Positions 43,430 to 55,817 are shown, counted from the stretch's first letter. The stretch is DNA of 64,000 nt from Cavia porcellus (GCF_034190915.1 NW_026947509.1:35162767-35226766), one strand, 5' to 3'. Notes: generated by a model from the sequence alone, not told the origin. Program-made: numbers and translations.

Positions 43430-43700
43430 GACATAGGCTCCTTCTGAGTCATCTCAGGATTATCTTCTGTCCGCTGAGTCATGACCTCTGTATCTTTGCC
43501 GGCCTGGCCCCTCCTATTATTCTATGACCCCACGCGTGCTGGCTGGCGTGGAGGGTCTTTGTCTGCCCATCCTGAGGCACTGACTACACCTCTCTTCATC
43601 CATTACTAAATTGGTCACTGTTTTTTATTTCATCCTTCTCCATACCCCTCCTTCATACAGGCATTGAGGGAGCTTGGCCAGATCCCCCGTAAACCCTAAT
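43430..43700 (+). mobile_element. Second LTR-like segment related to 42150-42490
   Basis: Shares cccatcctgaggcactgac, attactaaattggtcactg and ttatttcatccttctcc with the first segment (cccatcctgaggc is catcctgaggc there), about 1.2 kb downstream in the same orientation. Confidence 0.4.
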
Positions 43701-43865
43701 TACCCTTCCTAAGGCTTGTCCAGACAATTGTTTCTTTTATGCTACCATATTCCATTCTGTCTAAAACATCACAGATCGTATAAAAGGAAAATAAGTCGTA
43801 AATTAAACTATGCCACTCACATTTTCTTTCTTTCTTTCTTCTTCTTTCTTTTCTCTTTTCTTTTT

Positions 43866-44040
43866 AGAATCAGAGATTGAGTTCAGGGCCCTCATGAGCT
43901 GCATTCCCAGCCCCCTCCCCCCTTTTTTAACAAAATCTTAGTAAGTCACTAAATTTTCCTGACTGGGCTCAAACTTTCAGTCCTCCTGCCTCAGTCTCCT
44001 GAAATTCTGGAATTATAGGCATGCACCACCACATTTACCT
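43866..44040 (-). mobile_element. B4-type SINE dimer (reverse)
   Basis: Reversed tRNA-type part (gattgagttcagggccctca) joined to a reversed B1-type part (ctcctgcctcagtctcctga ... ataggcatgcaccacca). Confidence 0.7.
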
Positions 44041-44467
44041 GCACTTTTTTCTTAGGAGTTGTATTGTGTACATATTCCAATTAGCTTTTGAATTGGTTCA
44101 GCCAGGTTTTTATACTGTGTCACATTTGGGAATATATGATTATATACGCAAAAATACTGAAAAATTGAATGATGCTTCAATTCAAAGTAATCAAATTTCA
44201 TGTTTTGTCAGAGTCCCTTACCTGCTAGATCAGGGAGGGCAAAATTTCTCTGCAAAAGTCAGATATTAAATAATTCAGGTACTGCCAGCTCATAGGCTCT
44301 TTGGCACAGTTATTCATTGCTGCTACTCTAAGGAAAAAGAGGAGCATAGGCAATAAGAAATGAGTGGGCATGGGTATGTTCTCCTCAAGCTCATTTATAA
44401 CATTTTCCCATGGCATGCCCTATTTTTTTAAATTTAAGATGTAACACCTATTCTTACCCATAGGTTA

Positions 44468-45300
44468 TACATTATGATTTCAATCTTAAAATTCCCCCAA
44501 AAGCTTCATGGGTTGAAGGCTTGGTCCCAAGTGCAGTAATGTTTGGAAGTTGGTTGGACTGTGAGGACTTTCATTTCCTCAGTGGATTAATCCACTTATG
44601 GATCCCTAATTTGATAGTGTTATGGAGGCGATGGAAATCTAGGAGCCTGGGCCTAATTGAAGGGAGTGGGTCATGAGGTGTCTAGGTTACTTTTCTTGTT
44701 GCTGAGACAGAATACCTGGTGCCTAAAATTAAGGGAAGAAAGTTCATTTAGCACACAGTTTGTGGAGGTTCAGTCTGTAATCTGCTGGTTCCAAGGCAGA
44801 GTGGCACGTGGCAGGGGGCAACAGCTCATGGAGGCAGAAGACAGCAAAAGCAACAAGAGAAAAAGGGAGGAGCAAGTCCCTTCTCCTCCCCTATATTTTA
44901 TGCAGTCTACCTGCCCTAGGGCAGGTGCAGCACTCACACTCCCTATCCCAGCAATAGACAATGAACCAATCACAAACTCTAGATTCAGCTGCCTCTAAAA
45001 GCCACCCCCCACCCCATGACTGCATGAGGCTTTGGGGAGACATCTAGATGCAAACCATAGCATGAGGTATGACCTTGGGGACTATATCTGGCCCATCTAC
45101 CCACTCCTGCCTGGCCATCATGTGGTGAACAGCTTTCCCCCACCACACCCTTCCACCATATTCTTCTGCCTCATCACAGTCCTAAAAGCAATGGTGTCCT
45201 GAAACCTCTGAAACTGTGGTCTGAAGTAAATCTTTCTTCCTTTAATGTGTTAACCTCAGGTATTTTGTCACAGTAGTGGAAAGCTGATTACCACATTATA
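44468..45300 (+). mobile_element. MaLR-type LTR interrupted by a nested LTR
   Basis: Outer LTR parts at about 44468-44678 and 45063-45300 share the same family with 54172-54531 (agtcctaaaagcaatgg, ttaacctcaggtattttgtc, gaaagctga). The inner LTR occupies 44679-45062. Confidence 0.7.
44679..45062 (-). mobile_element. Nested solo MaLR-type LTR (reverse)
   Basis: 384 bp, TG...CA ends, flanked by the 5-bp duplication TGAGG (44674-44678 and 45063-45067). Its body (aggttacttttcttgttgct ... agacatctagatgcaaacca) is the reverse of a MaLR LTR and resembles 60043-60393. Confidence 0.75.
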
Positions 45301-45954
45301 CAAAAACGTACAATGAGCTGGATTTGGCTGGTGGGGACTGATTTGCCAACTTTGTTCTGTGCCATTGGGGGCCTTGATAGGGCAGCCATCTTTCAGAAGG
45401 ACATACTCTAGCTTTAGTGTTGTCTCTGAGCCACTGACAATTGTTTTGTAGATTGCATGCTATAGAACATGTCGCAGGATAGGCTGGGTTATGTTCCAGT
45501 AAAGATCAACCCTCAAATCTCAGTGTCCTGAAATAAAAGCTTATTTCTCACTATGCAAGGTCCTCTGAAGACCAGAGCTACTTTTCAAGGTGGCTGCCCC
45601 CCAAAATGACTCAGCTGTGCCCCCCCCCACATGAATACGTGCCCTCTCCACAGTGCCATGGAACAGGATTATAGACAATCACACAGCAGCTCCCGCAGGG
45701 TTTTCTCCAGAGGCCGCATGTGTCATTCTCTCTACCGCATTCTCATTTGCTTTCTGTAACTATCACACAGAAATCCTTAGTAATGAAGAGTGTGCTCGTG
45801 TGTGTTTAATTGGTTACCTTTACATGGAAAGAGCAAGCTGTACCAGGAAACAGCTTCGGTTTCACTCATGGGCCCATTCAAAGCCTATTTGTGGATTCAA
45901 TCTTTACGTCCCCTTGGATGAGATCTAACACTTCTATCTAGACACTCTCTCTTT

Positions 45955-46810
45955 TTTAATTGCAGTTTTTTTTAAAAGTAACATAACATTTGCCATTTCG
46001 CCAATTTTAAGTGTACAGTTCAGCAATATCTGTGCATTCATATGATTGTGAAATGGCTCTCCAGAACTTCCTAAAAACTGAATTCTCTACCCAGTGAATG
46101 CCTCCGTATTCCCTCCCCTCCCAAGCCCCCGTCTTCTTTCTGTTTCCATGAGTTTGACTACTTTAGATACCTTGTATAAGGGGAAATCATGTGATATTTT
46201 TCTTTTCTGGTGGCTGGTTCATTGCATTTAGCATAATGTCCTTAAGTTTTATGCAGGTTGTAGCCTGTGGGCGAATTTTTCCCTCTTTAAGCTTGCATAA
46301 TTTTCCATTGTATGTCTACACCACATTTTTGTCTATCCATTAATCTGTGGTGGATATTTGAGTTGATTCCACTTTCTGTCCAGGAGTGCAAGCATCCCTT
46401 CGGAACCCTGCTCTCAAGTTGGATGTGGTGGCCCATACATGTAGTCTCAGCACTCAGAAGGCTGAAGCAGAAGAATCTCAAGCTCAAGGCCAGCCTGAGC
46501 TATCTGGAGAGACTCTGTCAAAAAAAAAAAAAAAAAAAACCTGCTCTCAGTTATTTTACATACACATCCAGAAGTGGGACTGCTAGGTCATATCGTAGTT
46601 CCATTTTTAATTCTCTGCAGAACTCTGCACTATTTTCTTGGTTGTTGTACCACATATAAATCTACCAACAAGTATTCCAAGTATTCCAAGTTCTCTCTAA
46701 CTTTGCCAGCACTTGTTATGTCCTGAGTTTGATGGTGGCCATCCTAATGGATGTGAAGCAATACCTCACCATGGTTTTAAGTCACATTTTGTCCAGTCAC
46801 TCTTCAAAGA
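45955..46810 (-). mobile_element. Old L1 3' region (reverse), split by a SINE
   Basis: Reversed L1M order: ccaattttaagtgtacagtt, gagtttgactactttagata, gcataatgtccttaagtttt, aattttccattgtatgtcta, then after the SINE, gaagtgggactgctaggtca and tttgccagcacttgttatgt. Confidence 0.75.
46417..46539 (+). mobile_element. B1-type SINE inserted in the L1 relic
   Basis: ggatgtggtggcccatacat ... tcaaggccagcctgagctat plus a 19-A tail, flanked by CCTGCTCTCA at 46407-46416 and 46540-46549. Confidence 0.9.
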
Positions 46811-48276
46811 GTCCTTTGATCATCTTTGGTTCCAGAACATAATCTCATGTTAGCAAATGGGAGAGGCAGAATAACAGCCCCACTCCTGAGAAGATGTCTT
46901 CATCCTAACCCTCGACTCTTACAGGTAAGTTTTATGGAGTGTGGCGATGCCATGTTACAGGAGGGCATTAAGATTACAGAGAAATTAAGGTTTCCAGTCA
47001 GCTTCCTGTACTCACAGATTGCCGGGGCCTCCCTCGTGTTGGAAGAGGAAGGTGCAGGAAAGACCACCTGACCCTTGAGACAGGGCAGGTTCCCAGAGAC
47101 GATTCTCTTCCTCAGCACTTGATAATCTTGGTCCCTCTGGGTCCTTGAGTGGTCCTTGCCTCAGACCAGGTGCTATCCACTCCATCTTCATCCTCTGCTG
47201 CTAGGGTAACCTCCAGACTTTTGGCTGAGGGTCCTCTCCTTTAGTATGAGGCCTTTTGAACACATCTTTTCCAGCCACCCCACCCACCCCATTACGGCCT
47301 GCTCTTTGCCATAATCTCCTGGTCCACAAGAAATGCTCAGGTTTCCTCCACCCCCACTCCTGGAAGATGCTCAGCGTTCTCTCCATTGTGTGTGTCTTTG
47401 CTTGGCCATTGGACAGGCAGCTGCAGCCGCAAGGAAGAAAACACTTAACATTCCCCAGCCTGTCGCTGTGCTTTCGGTCTAGAATGTCCTTCTTTGGATG
47501 ACAATGATGAACTACTTTTCTATTCTTGCTTTTCAAGATTTTGCCAAGTGTGTTCTTCCATCAGTCCTCGTGTGTGTGCAGCATATCTACACAGAAGCCG
47601 GGGGTAATGCTGTGCAGTAGTGCCATGACTGTGACTATGGCAAATGAAGAGTTCATAAGACCTTGGGAATTTTGAGCTGATTTGCATTTTTTCCTTAAGT
47701 GATTTATTTTCTTAGGGCAATTTGCAAAGTCCCCTCTTCTCTGAACATTGGCTTCAGACACCCGCACTCCCTGACTTTTTCACTCAGGCCCATTGCACCA
47801 TTTCTGTATGGGAAAAGAACATTTTTACAAGAGCGCTTCACTCAGGCCAGTGACCTTCAACCACAACTTCCTCCCCCTCTTTCCCTTCTGCATTTTGCCC
47901 AAGATAAACCCTTCCATGAGTCAAAGGATTTACACAGAATGAAATTCGCTGTTGATCATGTCACTGGCTGTCATGTATGTCACTGAAGAAGAAATAAAGA
48001 TAGAAAAGAAACAAGGAAGGTTACAATATTCACATTGTTTTTAAAGAAAAACTGCAACTTCAGAAACAAAAGTTGTTCCAGCTTTTTTTCTCCTTCCAGA
48101 GAAAATCCCTAAGGATACCCATGACAGTGCACCTGTAAGCCTTGTGCTCTTCACCCACAAGCTGCCTTCTCTCCTGCCAACTGCCACCCTCAGGAAGTGC
48201 ACTGTTAGAGGACCGTGGACCTCGGCTTCACACACATGCAAATGGGCAAAGAATATTTTAGAAAACCCATCTCAAA
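46811..48276. other. Intergenic stretch, nothing recognised
   Basis: Short open frames (at most 111 codons) on both strands match no family I know; no repeat was confidently identified. Confidence 0.35.
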
Positions 48277-48410
48277 TCAGGCATGGTGGCTCACACCTGT
48301 AATCCAAGAGGCTGAGGCAGGAGGATCATTTCAAGTTCAAAACCAGTCTGGGCTACAAGGTGAGCTCAAGGCCAGCTAACTGTATAGTGAAGCCCTGTCT
48401 CAAAAAGATG
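48277..48410 (+). mobile_element. B1-type SINE
   Basis: aggcatggtggctcacacct ... tgaggcaggaggatcatttc, quasi-duplicated ctacaaggtgagctcaaggc part; followed by a GA-rich tail to about 48470. Confidence 0.9.
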
Positions 48411-49050
48411 AACAAGAAAGAAAGAGAGACAGAGACAGAGACAGAGCAAAAAGAAGGAAAGAAAGAAAGAACTCATCTAGGGAGACCCCTGATCTCCATT
48501 AATACACCCAGAAGGCCACACGGCCACTCTCCCTTCGGAGGGCTGACACACTACTTTGTCACTTGTATACTTTTATAATTCTACCAAATAAATCTCTTCC
48601 TACCTCCTACTGACCTGTCCTGAAAATTCATTTCCTGTGGTGGCGTCAACCAATCTCCTTTAGTGTAGGGCGAGTCAAGCTCCCCAATCCCACCTACGGG
48701 GCTTCCTTAGGCCCTGTCCAGTGACAACAGAAACACATTTGAAATCCCACAAACAAGTGTGCAATCCGAAGTCAGGAAACTGAAACCAAATTCTCTTATG
48801 AGAAATTCTCAATCGTTTCCTCTTAGTAGAACATCTGTTGTGAACATGCACAAAAAACTGGTGGGAAGGAAGCTCCCTTTTTACTAAATTCAGTTGTGAA
48901 CCTTTGGAATCTCATGCTCTAGGGTCTCAACTAAAAAAGAATCAATAATAATAATTTGCATCTGAAAGGATAAAGCTACTACTTACTAATCAATGTGATA
49001 AGCAGAAATTACTTTTGATATTACAACATGAAGTTTTTAAAGCTTAAGGT

Positions 49051-49195
49051 GCCAGGTGTGGTGACAGACACCTGTAATCCTAGTACTTGGGAAGCTGAGG
49101 CAGGAGGATTGCCATGGTTCAAGGGCAGTTTGGGCTACGTAGTGAACCCAACACAAGCCTGAACGACATGTGAGACCCAGTCTCAAAAAACAAAG
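49051..49195 (+). mobile_element. B1-type SINE
   Basis: gccaggtgtggtgacagaca, gaagctgaggcaggaggatt, gagacccagtctcaaaaaac. Confidence 0.9.
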
Positions 49196-49199
49196 TACA

Positions 49200-50378
49200 A
49201 ATATAAATTGAACAATTTGTATTGGATGTGGGACTTATAACTGAGCTAAACTTTGGGGAATGGTTTTACTTTTCTGTTTGCTTTCTGGTGGACAAAGACA
49301 CTCTGGTCTCATATTTAATGTAGTCATACTCAATTCACAATCGCTTCTGTTATGGAAGCTTTTAATAAAATGTTGCTTCCGCTGGCAAACTCCACATCAG
49401 GTGACGAACACAGCCGCAGCCAGCTTCCCCAGACTCGTGGAACGAAGTAGTTTTGTGAGCCAAGGTACCACCGAATTTCAACAAAACAGGGCCCGTGGCT
49501 TGAGTGGAGTGGAGTTTGTGGAAAGGACCGACTTACAGATGGGTCTGTCTCATCAGCCGAGCCCTTGGTCTGCCTGACACTGTGTTGGTGCCAGAAGTAT
49601 TCAGGGATCCAGCTCTCTCCCTCTGGACCTTTGTCCCAAGGGCAGTGGAAGGAGGAGGACAGCAGTGGGGGAGAACCGGGTGTGGTTTATTAGAAAGAAG
49701 AGGGGTCTAAAAGGAGGACATCACCGAGCCATTGAAATCTAGACACCGCGTAAGACAGCTGCAAAGGCACCGGCGAGGATGCAGGGCTGCAGGGGCAGCT
49801 GAGGCTGTTGTAGGCTCCTGGTGGCTGGAAAGCAGATTTTCTTATTTCTTTGCCCTTTGGATTCCCCTTTCTTGAGCTGTAACCCTGGCTTATTTAGGGA
49901 CTTGCCCTTCGCCCTTGGTGCTTTAGTGTCCCAAGGCTTACCTTCAGCTCACCCAGGTCTGGCCTCCGGTTACTCAGTTTAATGTGTTTACTCAGGTTCT
50001 CGCCCTAGTCTGCCTCTTGCCCCTCTATCTCCTGGCTTCAGGAAGACCTAGAGCCTGTCCTGGAAAGACATGTGGACCACGGAAGAGCCACGGTGGTGCT
50101 TGGTTACCTTAGAGTCGCCATTAGGAAACGAGGCAGACTTAGTCCGAACACCTCCAGAGGGTGCACGAACTGAGAGCCACGTGGAGTGTAGATGGACTCG
50201 GAAGCCCCTCCATGTGAATGCAAGGGGGCCTGCGGGTGGAGAGGAGAAAACGCAGGGCTGAGCGCCAGCGTCCACTTCAAGCGAAGTGGAGAACTGAGAC
50301 CTGAATTTCCCAAATGATTGCTCTCTCTACAGGGAAAAATCATCGTCCTGGGCTAAGTAGATGTTAGCAGAGGTCCTG
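49200..50378. other. Intergenic stretch, nothing recognised
   Basis: No domain, splice pattern or repeat family was recognised in the short frames here (105 codons at most). Confidence 0.35.
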
Positions 50379-50448
50379 GGCCGGACATGCAGCTCAGGGA
50401 CAGAGTATTTCTGCAGCATACCTGCGGGCCTGTGTTCAGTCCCCAGCA
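50379..50448 (+). mobile_element. ID/tRNA-derived SINE relic
   Basis: gggccggacatgcagctcag ... tgtgttcagtccccagcaga, a diverged ID-type body ending in a GA repeat. Confidence 0.6.
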
Positions 50449-50527
50449 GAGAGAGAGAGAGAAAGAGACCTAAAGTCATTTAAGAACTTTCTAAGTCTGC
50501 TTTTCTCATTTGAGTTGTTTTGTTTGG

Positions 50528-50640
50528 TGGGTTTTGGTTTTATTTTAGACAAGCTCTTGCTATGTAACCCACACTCATGGCAATCTTCCTGCCTCAGCTC
50601 CCAAGTGCAGGGATTACAGTCATGTATCACCATGCTTGGC
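50528..50640 (-). mobile_element. B1-type SINE (reverse)
   Basis: agacaagctcttgctatgta ... ttcctgcctcagctcccaag, ending catgtatcaccatgcttgg. Confidence 0.85.
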
Positions 50641-51555
50641 TGTTTTTCTCATTTGTGTATCAAGAATAACTGTACCTATTGCATGAAATGATGTGAGGAC
50701 TTGACATAGTGTAAAACTGCTTGCACGGTGTGAAGAGCGTAATAGTCGCTCCAGGTAAGACTTATTGTTGTTGCTATACCCTGTAAATGAAATAAAAGTG
50801 GTAATGGCGGGTGTACGGGTTGGTTCACCAGTTCTCATTTCATTCCCCTTTGGGAAGTACATTTCCCAGCCTCCTTTGCTCTTAGGTTACCAATTAGGTT
50901 CCCCCAGTTAAAGATGATCACGTGACGTGGAGCACGGAAGGATGTGGAGGCCATCTTCTTGCAGTCTCCTTTGGAAGGCAAACTCACAGAAACATGACGG
51001 TCCGGTGGCAGCCACTGTGTGATCACTACCCTAGTTTGTCCTTGACATGAATCGGTGGTGTAGCTCTGATTTCTGCTCCTCCAGCCCCACCAGACCCTTG
51101 GTAAGCATCCAATGCCTGTATTGAATCCTTCTGCTTAAAATACCTAGAGTTAATGGCTCCCATTTCTAACAAACCCTGGGTGATTCTGAAGTGAGGTTTC
51201 ATTAAAAGAAATATGCATGTACACTTCTGTAAATGTTTATTTCACACTGCTGCCTCAAATTTAAATTATTTTAAGATTTAAATTATGAATTAATTCCCAT
51301 GTTTGAATCAACTTGACATTTTCCCACTGATGCCATTGTCTTTGGGAGCTGTTAACATAACATAAGCTTTCCAGGGTCCTGAACAGTGAACTCTGACTGT
51401 AACCTACATATTTGGAGCATTTGCTTGTGACGATCATAAATTATTTTTTATTTATACTTTATTTGGTTGGGAGGAAAATAGCCCTTGAAATAATTGTGCC
51501 TTCTCAGATATATTCTTTCTTCTTCTCTTAGTAATTGTTATTGCTGTTGTTTTTA

Positions 51556-51705
51556 TTTTTGCTTTTGAGACAAGGTCTCATATGCAGCTGTGGCTGATTT
51601 TGAACTCACTATATAGCCCAGACTTGCTTCAAACTTGCTTCATGACAATCGTCCTGGCTTAGCCTCCTGAGTTCTGGGATTAGAGGCATGCACTACCACC
51701 TTTTT
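51556..51705 (-). mobile_element. B1-type SINE (reverse)
   Basis: ttttgagacaaggtctcata ... ttagcctcctgagttctggg ... aggcatgcactaccacc, with internal duplication. Confidence 0.88.
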
Positions 51706-52269
51706 TAGTATTAAGAACTCCAATTTTTAGCTGAGGACAGTGCTATCCAACTAAAATATATTCCACTCTTCCTTAAAGCTAATCTTGTGGGTCTCCATTC
51801 TAGCCAGTTAGATGTAAAAAATAAAAATATGTAATTCCCACAAAGTGTCTTTCAAAGATGGGCTCAGACCTTCGCCCTCTCTTCCATCCTATGGGCTAAA
51901 CATGGATGTGGTAATAAGAGCATTATCAGCTCTTAGGCTTCGTGAGGTAAAACAGGACTCAGGGTAGAGAGATCGAAGCTGCTGACTGCAGAGTTGCCAC
52001 ATAGACCTGGGTTGTACGGGTTTCTGTTACACAAGCAAAATTCAACCTCTGACTCTGAAGTCGCTGTTATTTGGCTGATGTTTCTGTTACTATCAACAGC
52101 CCAGACCATCCCTAGTTAGGATAAATGGGATGGCCAGGCTTCTCTTCACACTAACCATGGACAATTCTCAGTTTTAAACAACAAGTGCTTTCTCAAAAGC
52201 TGCCTAACTACTCAGACCCAGCAGGGCAGGCTGTCAAAAATGCTCTCTGTGTTAAGAATTCAATACACC

Positions 52270-52426
52270 ACTAGGAATGGTGGTGCATGCTTGTAATCCT
52301 AGCACTTGGGAGGCTGAGGCAGGAGAAGTGCTGTGAGTTTGAGGCCAGCTTGGGCTACAAAGTGAGTTGAAGGCCAGCTTGAACTGCAGAGTGAGAACCT
52401 GTCTTTTAAAAAAAGAAGAAAAAAAG
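52270..52426 (+). mobile_element. B1-type SINE
   Basis: aggaatggtggtgcatgctt, cttgggaggctgaggcagga, and the repeated aggccagcttg blocks typical of the quasi-dimer, with an A-rich tail. Confidence 0.92.
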
Positions 52427-52622
52427 GAATTCAGAACACCTAAATAATCTCAAGCCAAGTCATGGTGCACAGAAAAAAAAACTGTACACCAACCAAATCA
52501 CTCATATACTTTTAGAATCAAATGAAGGCACCCATCTGGGGTTGAATGGAAGGCAGGTCCTCGGCCTTAGCTGTTGTGTCCATTAGGACTGCAGCTGCTT
52601 GTTCACATGGCTGAACTTTTGC

Positions 52623-53537
52623 CTAAACAGACCCTCTTCTAGTCATCAAGTGACCGCAGCTCCCCCGACAGCATAGCCAATGGTGCAATCTGCCTCGTAG
52701 CTCTTTGTTCTGGAGCCCATAGACCAGAGGGTTAAAACACTGGGCAAATGAAAAGACACCAAAAAGGATGAGGTTCAGAGAGAAGAAAAATACTCCACAC
52801 TTCTTTCCCAAACCTATGACCAGCAGGGTGGGCACAACGTGTAAACTTATCTGCAGGAGATGAATTAGGACTGTTCGCTTTGCTCTGCTGTTCGACTTGT
52901 TAAAATGACCAGCCCGTTTCCCTTCTTTATATATCAGAAGGTAACTTACAACAATGACAGACAAAGGCAGGAAGAGGAAAAGCATGCCAACGGTCCTGGC
53001 AAGTATGCCATTCAAGGTCACAGGGCAAAGGGGTGTGGATTTTAAAACAGCAACTGAGGGAGGGCCGATGCCCTCTATGAGGAACAAGCAAACATTCTTG
53101 AATACAATGACTGCCCACACCCCAGCCAGAATCCTATACTTCACTGAACCTACAAAGGACAGAGATTTCAGTGGCCAGCAAATCACCAGGCAGGTGTTCA
53201 GAGCCATCAAGGCCAGAATGAAGAGAATCCCTTCACCAAAAATGAGCTGTGCTCCAAACACCACCCAGCATATCAGCAGGGGGCTGTTTGCCCCAAGAGC
53301 CCGCATTCCTTGGAAGACAACTCCCAGGGCACAGTAGGAGGAGATGCACAGCAGGTGATGGCAGAGGAGCAGGTACCGGGTGTCTCTCCGCAGCCTCACA
53401 GTCTGTGACACCGTGGTGATGATGATGACGGTGATGGACATGGCAAAGGAGGAAGTGACCACAAACACAGAGGCCTTCACGGTTGCTTCCAGCCTCAACC
53501 AGTCTGAAATGTTGCAGGGCTCAGCAGAGGAGTTCAT
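52623..53537 (-). CDS. Csprs: Seven-transmembrane receptor, Csprs-like (component of Sp100-rs)
   Basis: An intact 304-codon intronless frame starts in a good context (gaccATGA). A splice acceptor (ttcttttctcgtgcag) ends at 53560, so a 5' UTR exon lies upstream on the minus strand. Seven hydrophobic segments are visible at roughly 22-45, 55-78, 88-113, 135-155, 178-203, 221-243 and 248-274. Two N-glycosylation sites (N2, N9) sit before TM1. Cys90 and Cys171 are placed for the TM3-ECL2 disulfide, and TM7 has NPLVY (269-273) followed by a basic, cysteine-rich tail. At the end of TM3 the usual DRY is replaced by NTC (114-116), followed by LVICWPL. Overall it looks like the GPR148/OR131-2-like rhodopsin-class receptors. 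Mouse Csprs is a receptor-like gene of the Sp100/Sp110 locus, so neighbourhood plus fold suggest orthology. The name is inferred; the receptor call is firm. Ligand and coupling are unknown. Confidence 0.85.
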   Translation of the reverse strand: MNSSAEPCNISDWLRLEATVKASVFVVTSSFAMSITVIIITTVSQTVRLRRDTRYLLLCHHLLCISSYCALGVVFQGMRALGANSPLLICWVVFGAQLIFGEGILFILALMALNTCLVICWPLKSLSFVGSVKYRILAGVWAVIVFKNVCLFLIEGIGPPSVAVLKSTPLCPVTLNGILARTVGMLFLFLPLSVIVVSYLLIYKEGKRAGHFNKSNSRAKRTVLIHLLQISLHVVPTLLVIGLGKKCGVFFFSLNLILFGVFSFAQCFNPLVYGLQNKELRGRLHHWLCCRGSCGHLMTRRGSV

Positions 53538-54171
53538 GGTCCTAGGGGTGGCTCAACTCCTGCACGAGAAAAGAACAGCCATGAGACAGATGAAGCCTCT
53601 TGTGAAGGTTTCCAGCTCTCTGGTCTGTGTAGTCTCCAGAAATAGGCGGCATGTCCTTTGGGATAGACGATAGGTAGTATTGGCAGGGATCAAAGAAGCT
53701 GAAGGCACCATCTATTGTTTCCTCACTCGGAAGAAGAAAGCAAGAGCAAATCACACACAAGGACAGTGTGCAGAGGAGCTCTCATATGCCACGAATTGCT
53801 CAAATACAGGTCCAGGTCCTAATGCTTATGCATCTTTTTCTGTCTTTGTGAGGCTTCTTCAATTAGAAGCATAAAGCATATTGTAAGTCAACTGAATAAC
53901 ACATTTATTAGCAGTCCACACAAATGTCTGTGAGGAAGTGAGAAAATCATAACTCAGAGCCTTGAGTTCATTTAGGTCTACAAGACGTGAAAAGGAAATG
54001 AACAGAAATGATGACAATCATGGGTGACTTTCATTTAATGTGTACTTTCTAAGCCTCAAAATCTGCTCTCAGAGCACACTCCTCAGTACTCCAGGCAGGT
54101 CTGATTTCTCACCAGATAGTCTTATTTTGCACTTTTCACAAATGAGCAAACTAGGACTTAGGAAATCTAAG
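53538..54171. other. 5' flank of the receptor gene
   Basis: Contains the putative splice acceptor of the coding exon (AG at 53560-53561 on the minus strand) and presumed intron beyond. No promoter element was recognised. Confidence 0.45.
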
Positions 54172-54531
54172 TGCTATAATTTGGATCTTGAATGGCCCCC
54201 AAAGACCTATGTGTTAAAAACAGAGCCCAAGGATGGTGCTACTGAGAAGAGATGGAACCTTTTAAGAAATGGGGCCTGGCGGGAAGTCTTTAGGTCATTG
54301 CGGGGTATGGCCTTGAAAGGGATTATGGGAACTTTATCTCCTTGTCACACTCTTTGGTGCCCTAGCTGTGAGGTAAATGTTTTGCTTTACCATGTACTTA
54401 ATTTACAACATTCTCCCTTGCCACAGTCTCAAAAGCAATGGGATCGACCTTCTCAAACTCTAGGCTAAAATAAACCTTTCTAAGTTGATTACCTCAGGTA
54501 TTTGTTGTACTGGTGAAAAGCTGACTTTACA
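54172..54531 (+). mobile_element. MaLR-type LTR
   Basis: Starts tgctataatttggatcttga, has tctcaaaagcaatgggatcg, ggctaaaataaacctttcta and ttacctcaggtatttgttgt. Same subfamily as the outer LTR at 44468. Confidence 0.75.
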
Positions 54532-55817
54532 CACTGAGCCGTTTGCTTCAGGCCATGTGGTTATTGCTAGCAGAGTTATATTGGGAACAGGGGAGCCCCA
54601 CTCCGGAACCTAACGCCCCACTAGGAGGAAGCTACATTATACGCAAGGCTAAATGAATGCGTTCTCTAATCTCCTTTTCCAATGTGGTCAACCCCAGCTG
54701 CACTGGGCAGAATAGCATGCCTGTCATCAGAAGCCAGGAGACCGCATACCCAGGAAAGCACTGGGATCTTAGAATTGTTGGCAGAATGTGGTCACCACAT
54801 TGCAAAGGTGCACACAGCAGTCTCACGTGTGCACAGCAGTGAGTGGCTCCCTGTGACAGCCTGGGCAACCCTCAAATCGCAGTGTCACTACTGTTAGCAT
54901 TGAAGCCCACGGTGGTGATACTAGCTGTTGCCTGCCCACCTCTGCCCCATCCAAGGCCTTGGCATCTCACTCTTTCCTATGAGTCTGCCTCATTGAATGT
55001 GGCTGACATCTGCCTCATGGAGGACCATTCTGTAGACTCCGCTGAGTCTGTTGAGTCTGTCTCTTGAAAATCTGACCCAAGGCCCACCGAGCATGGAGTC
55101 TGACAGCAATGCAAGTCATTGGCCTGTCCAGCGCTTGTGGTGGAGGTAAGTAGGAGACAGAGGGGAGAGGAGGGAAGCAGAGAGAAGGGAGGGAATGATG
55201 AAGCCCCTGAGCCACAAAAGCTCTTGCAAGACAAAGAACAAATGCCTTTTTGCTCCTGAATTTCTGACTGCACTAAGGAGCCCTAAATTTTCTGTCCTTG
55301 GATTCTAAAAATGTAACATGCTCCTATTATCTGAGCTAACTTATATGAGGTTCTGCTTCTTTCTTTTGTCCTCCAGACTTCAGAATCCATAAAGTGGGCC
55401 TTGAAGAGGCACAGTACATGATATTGATTTCCCAAGGGTACATCACAAAGAAGCGCCACCACACTGACTTCCCGAGTATCTAAATGCCAGAGCTCTTCAC
55501 GAAATCCCTCACTGAAGAAACATTTCCCATTTCCTGTATTGCCACCCTCTGTGGAAAATTTGCCCTGTTCTGATGGCTTTTGGTGCCATTGTCATGCTTC
55601 TGAATTTCAAGCATTTATTTTCTCTGCTCCCTGATCTCCACAGAGGAAATTGGAATGGTCATTGTCAAATTGCTGATCATCAAACTTTTTTTTAGTGGTA
55701 GATTTTTTGATCAGAATCTTATATAAGAACTCCCCAGGATTAAACAGAAAGATAACGTTATGGTGTATATCTAATGTTCCCCAGAGCCTCATGCTCTCAT
55801 AGGTGGGGCGTTTGGGA
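54532..55817. other. Intergenic stretch, nothing recognised
   Basis: No gene or clear repeat seen. Frames up to 98 codons have no match. Confidence 0.35.
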
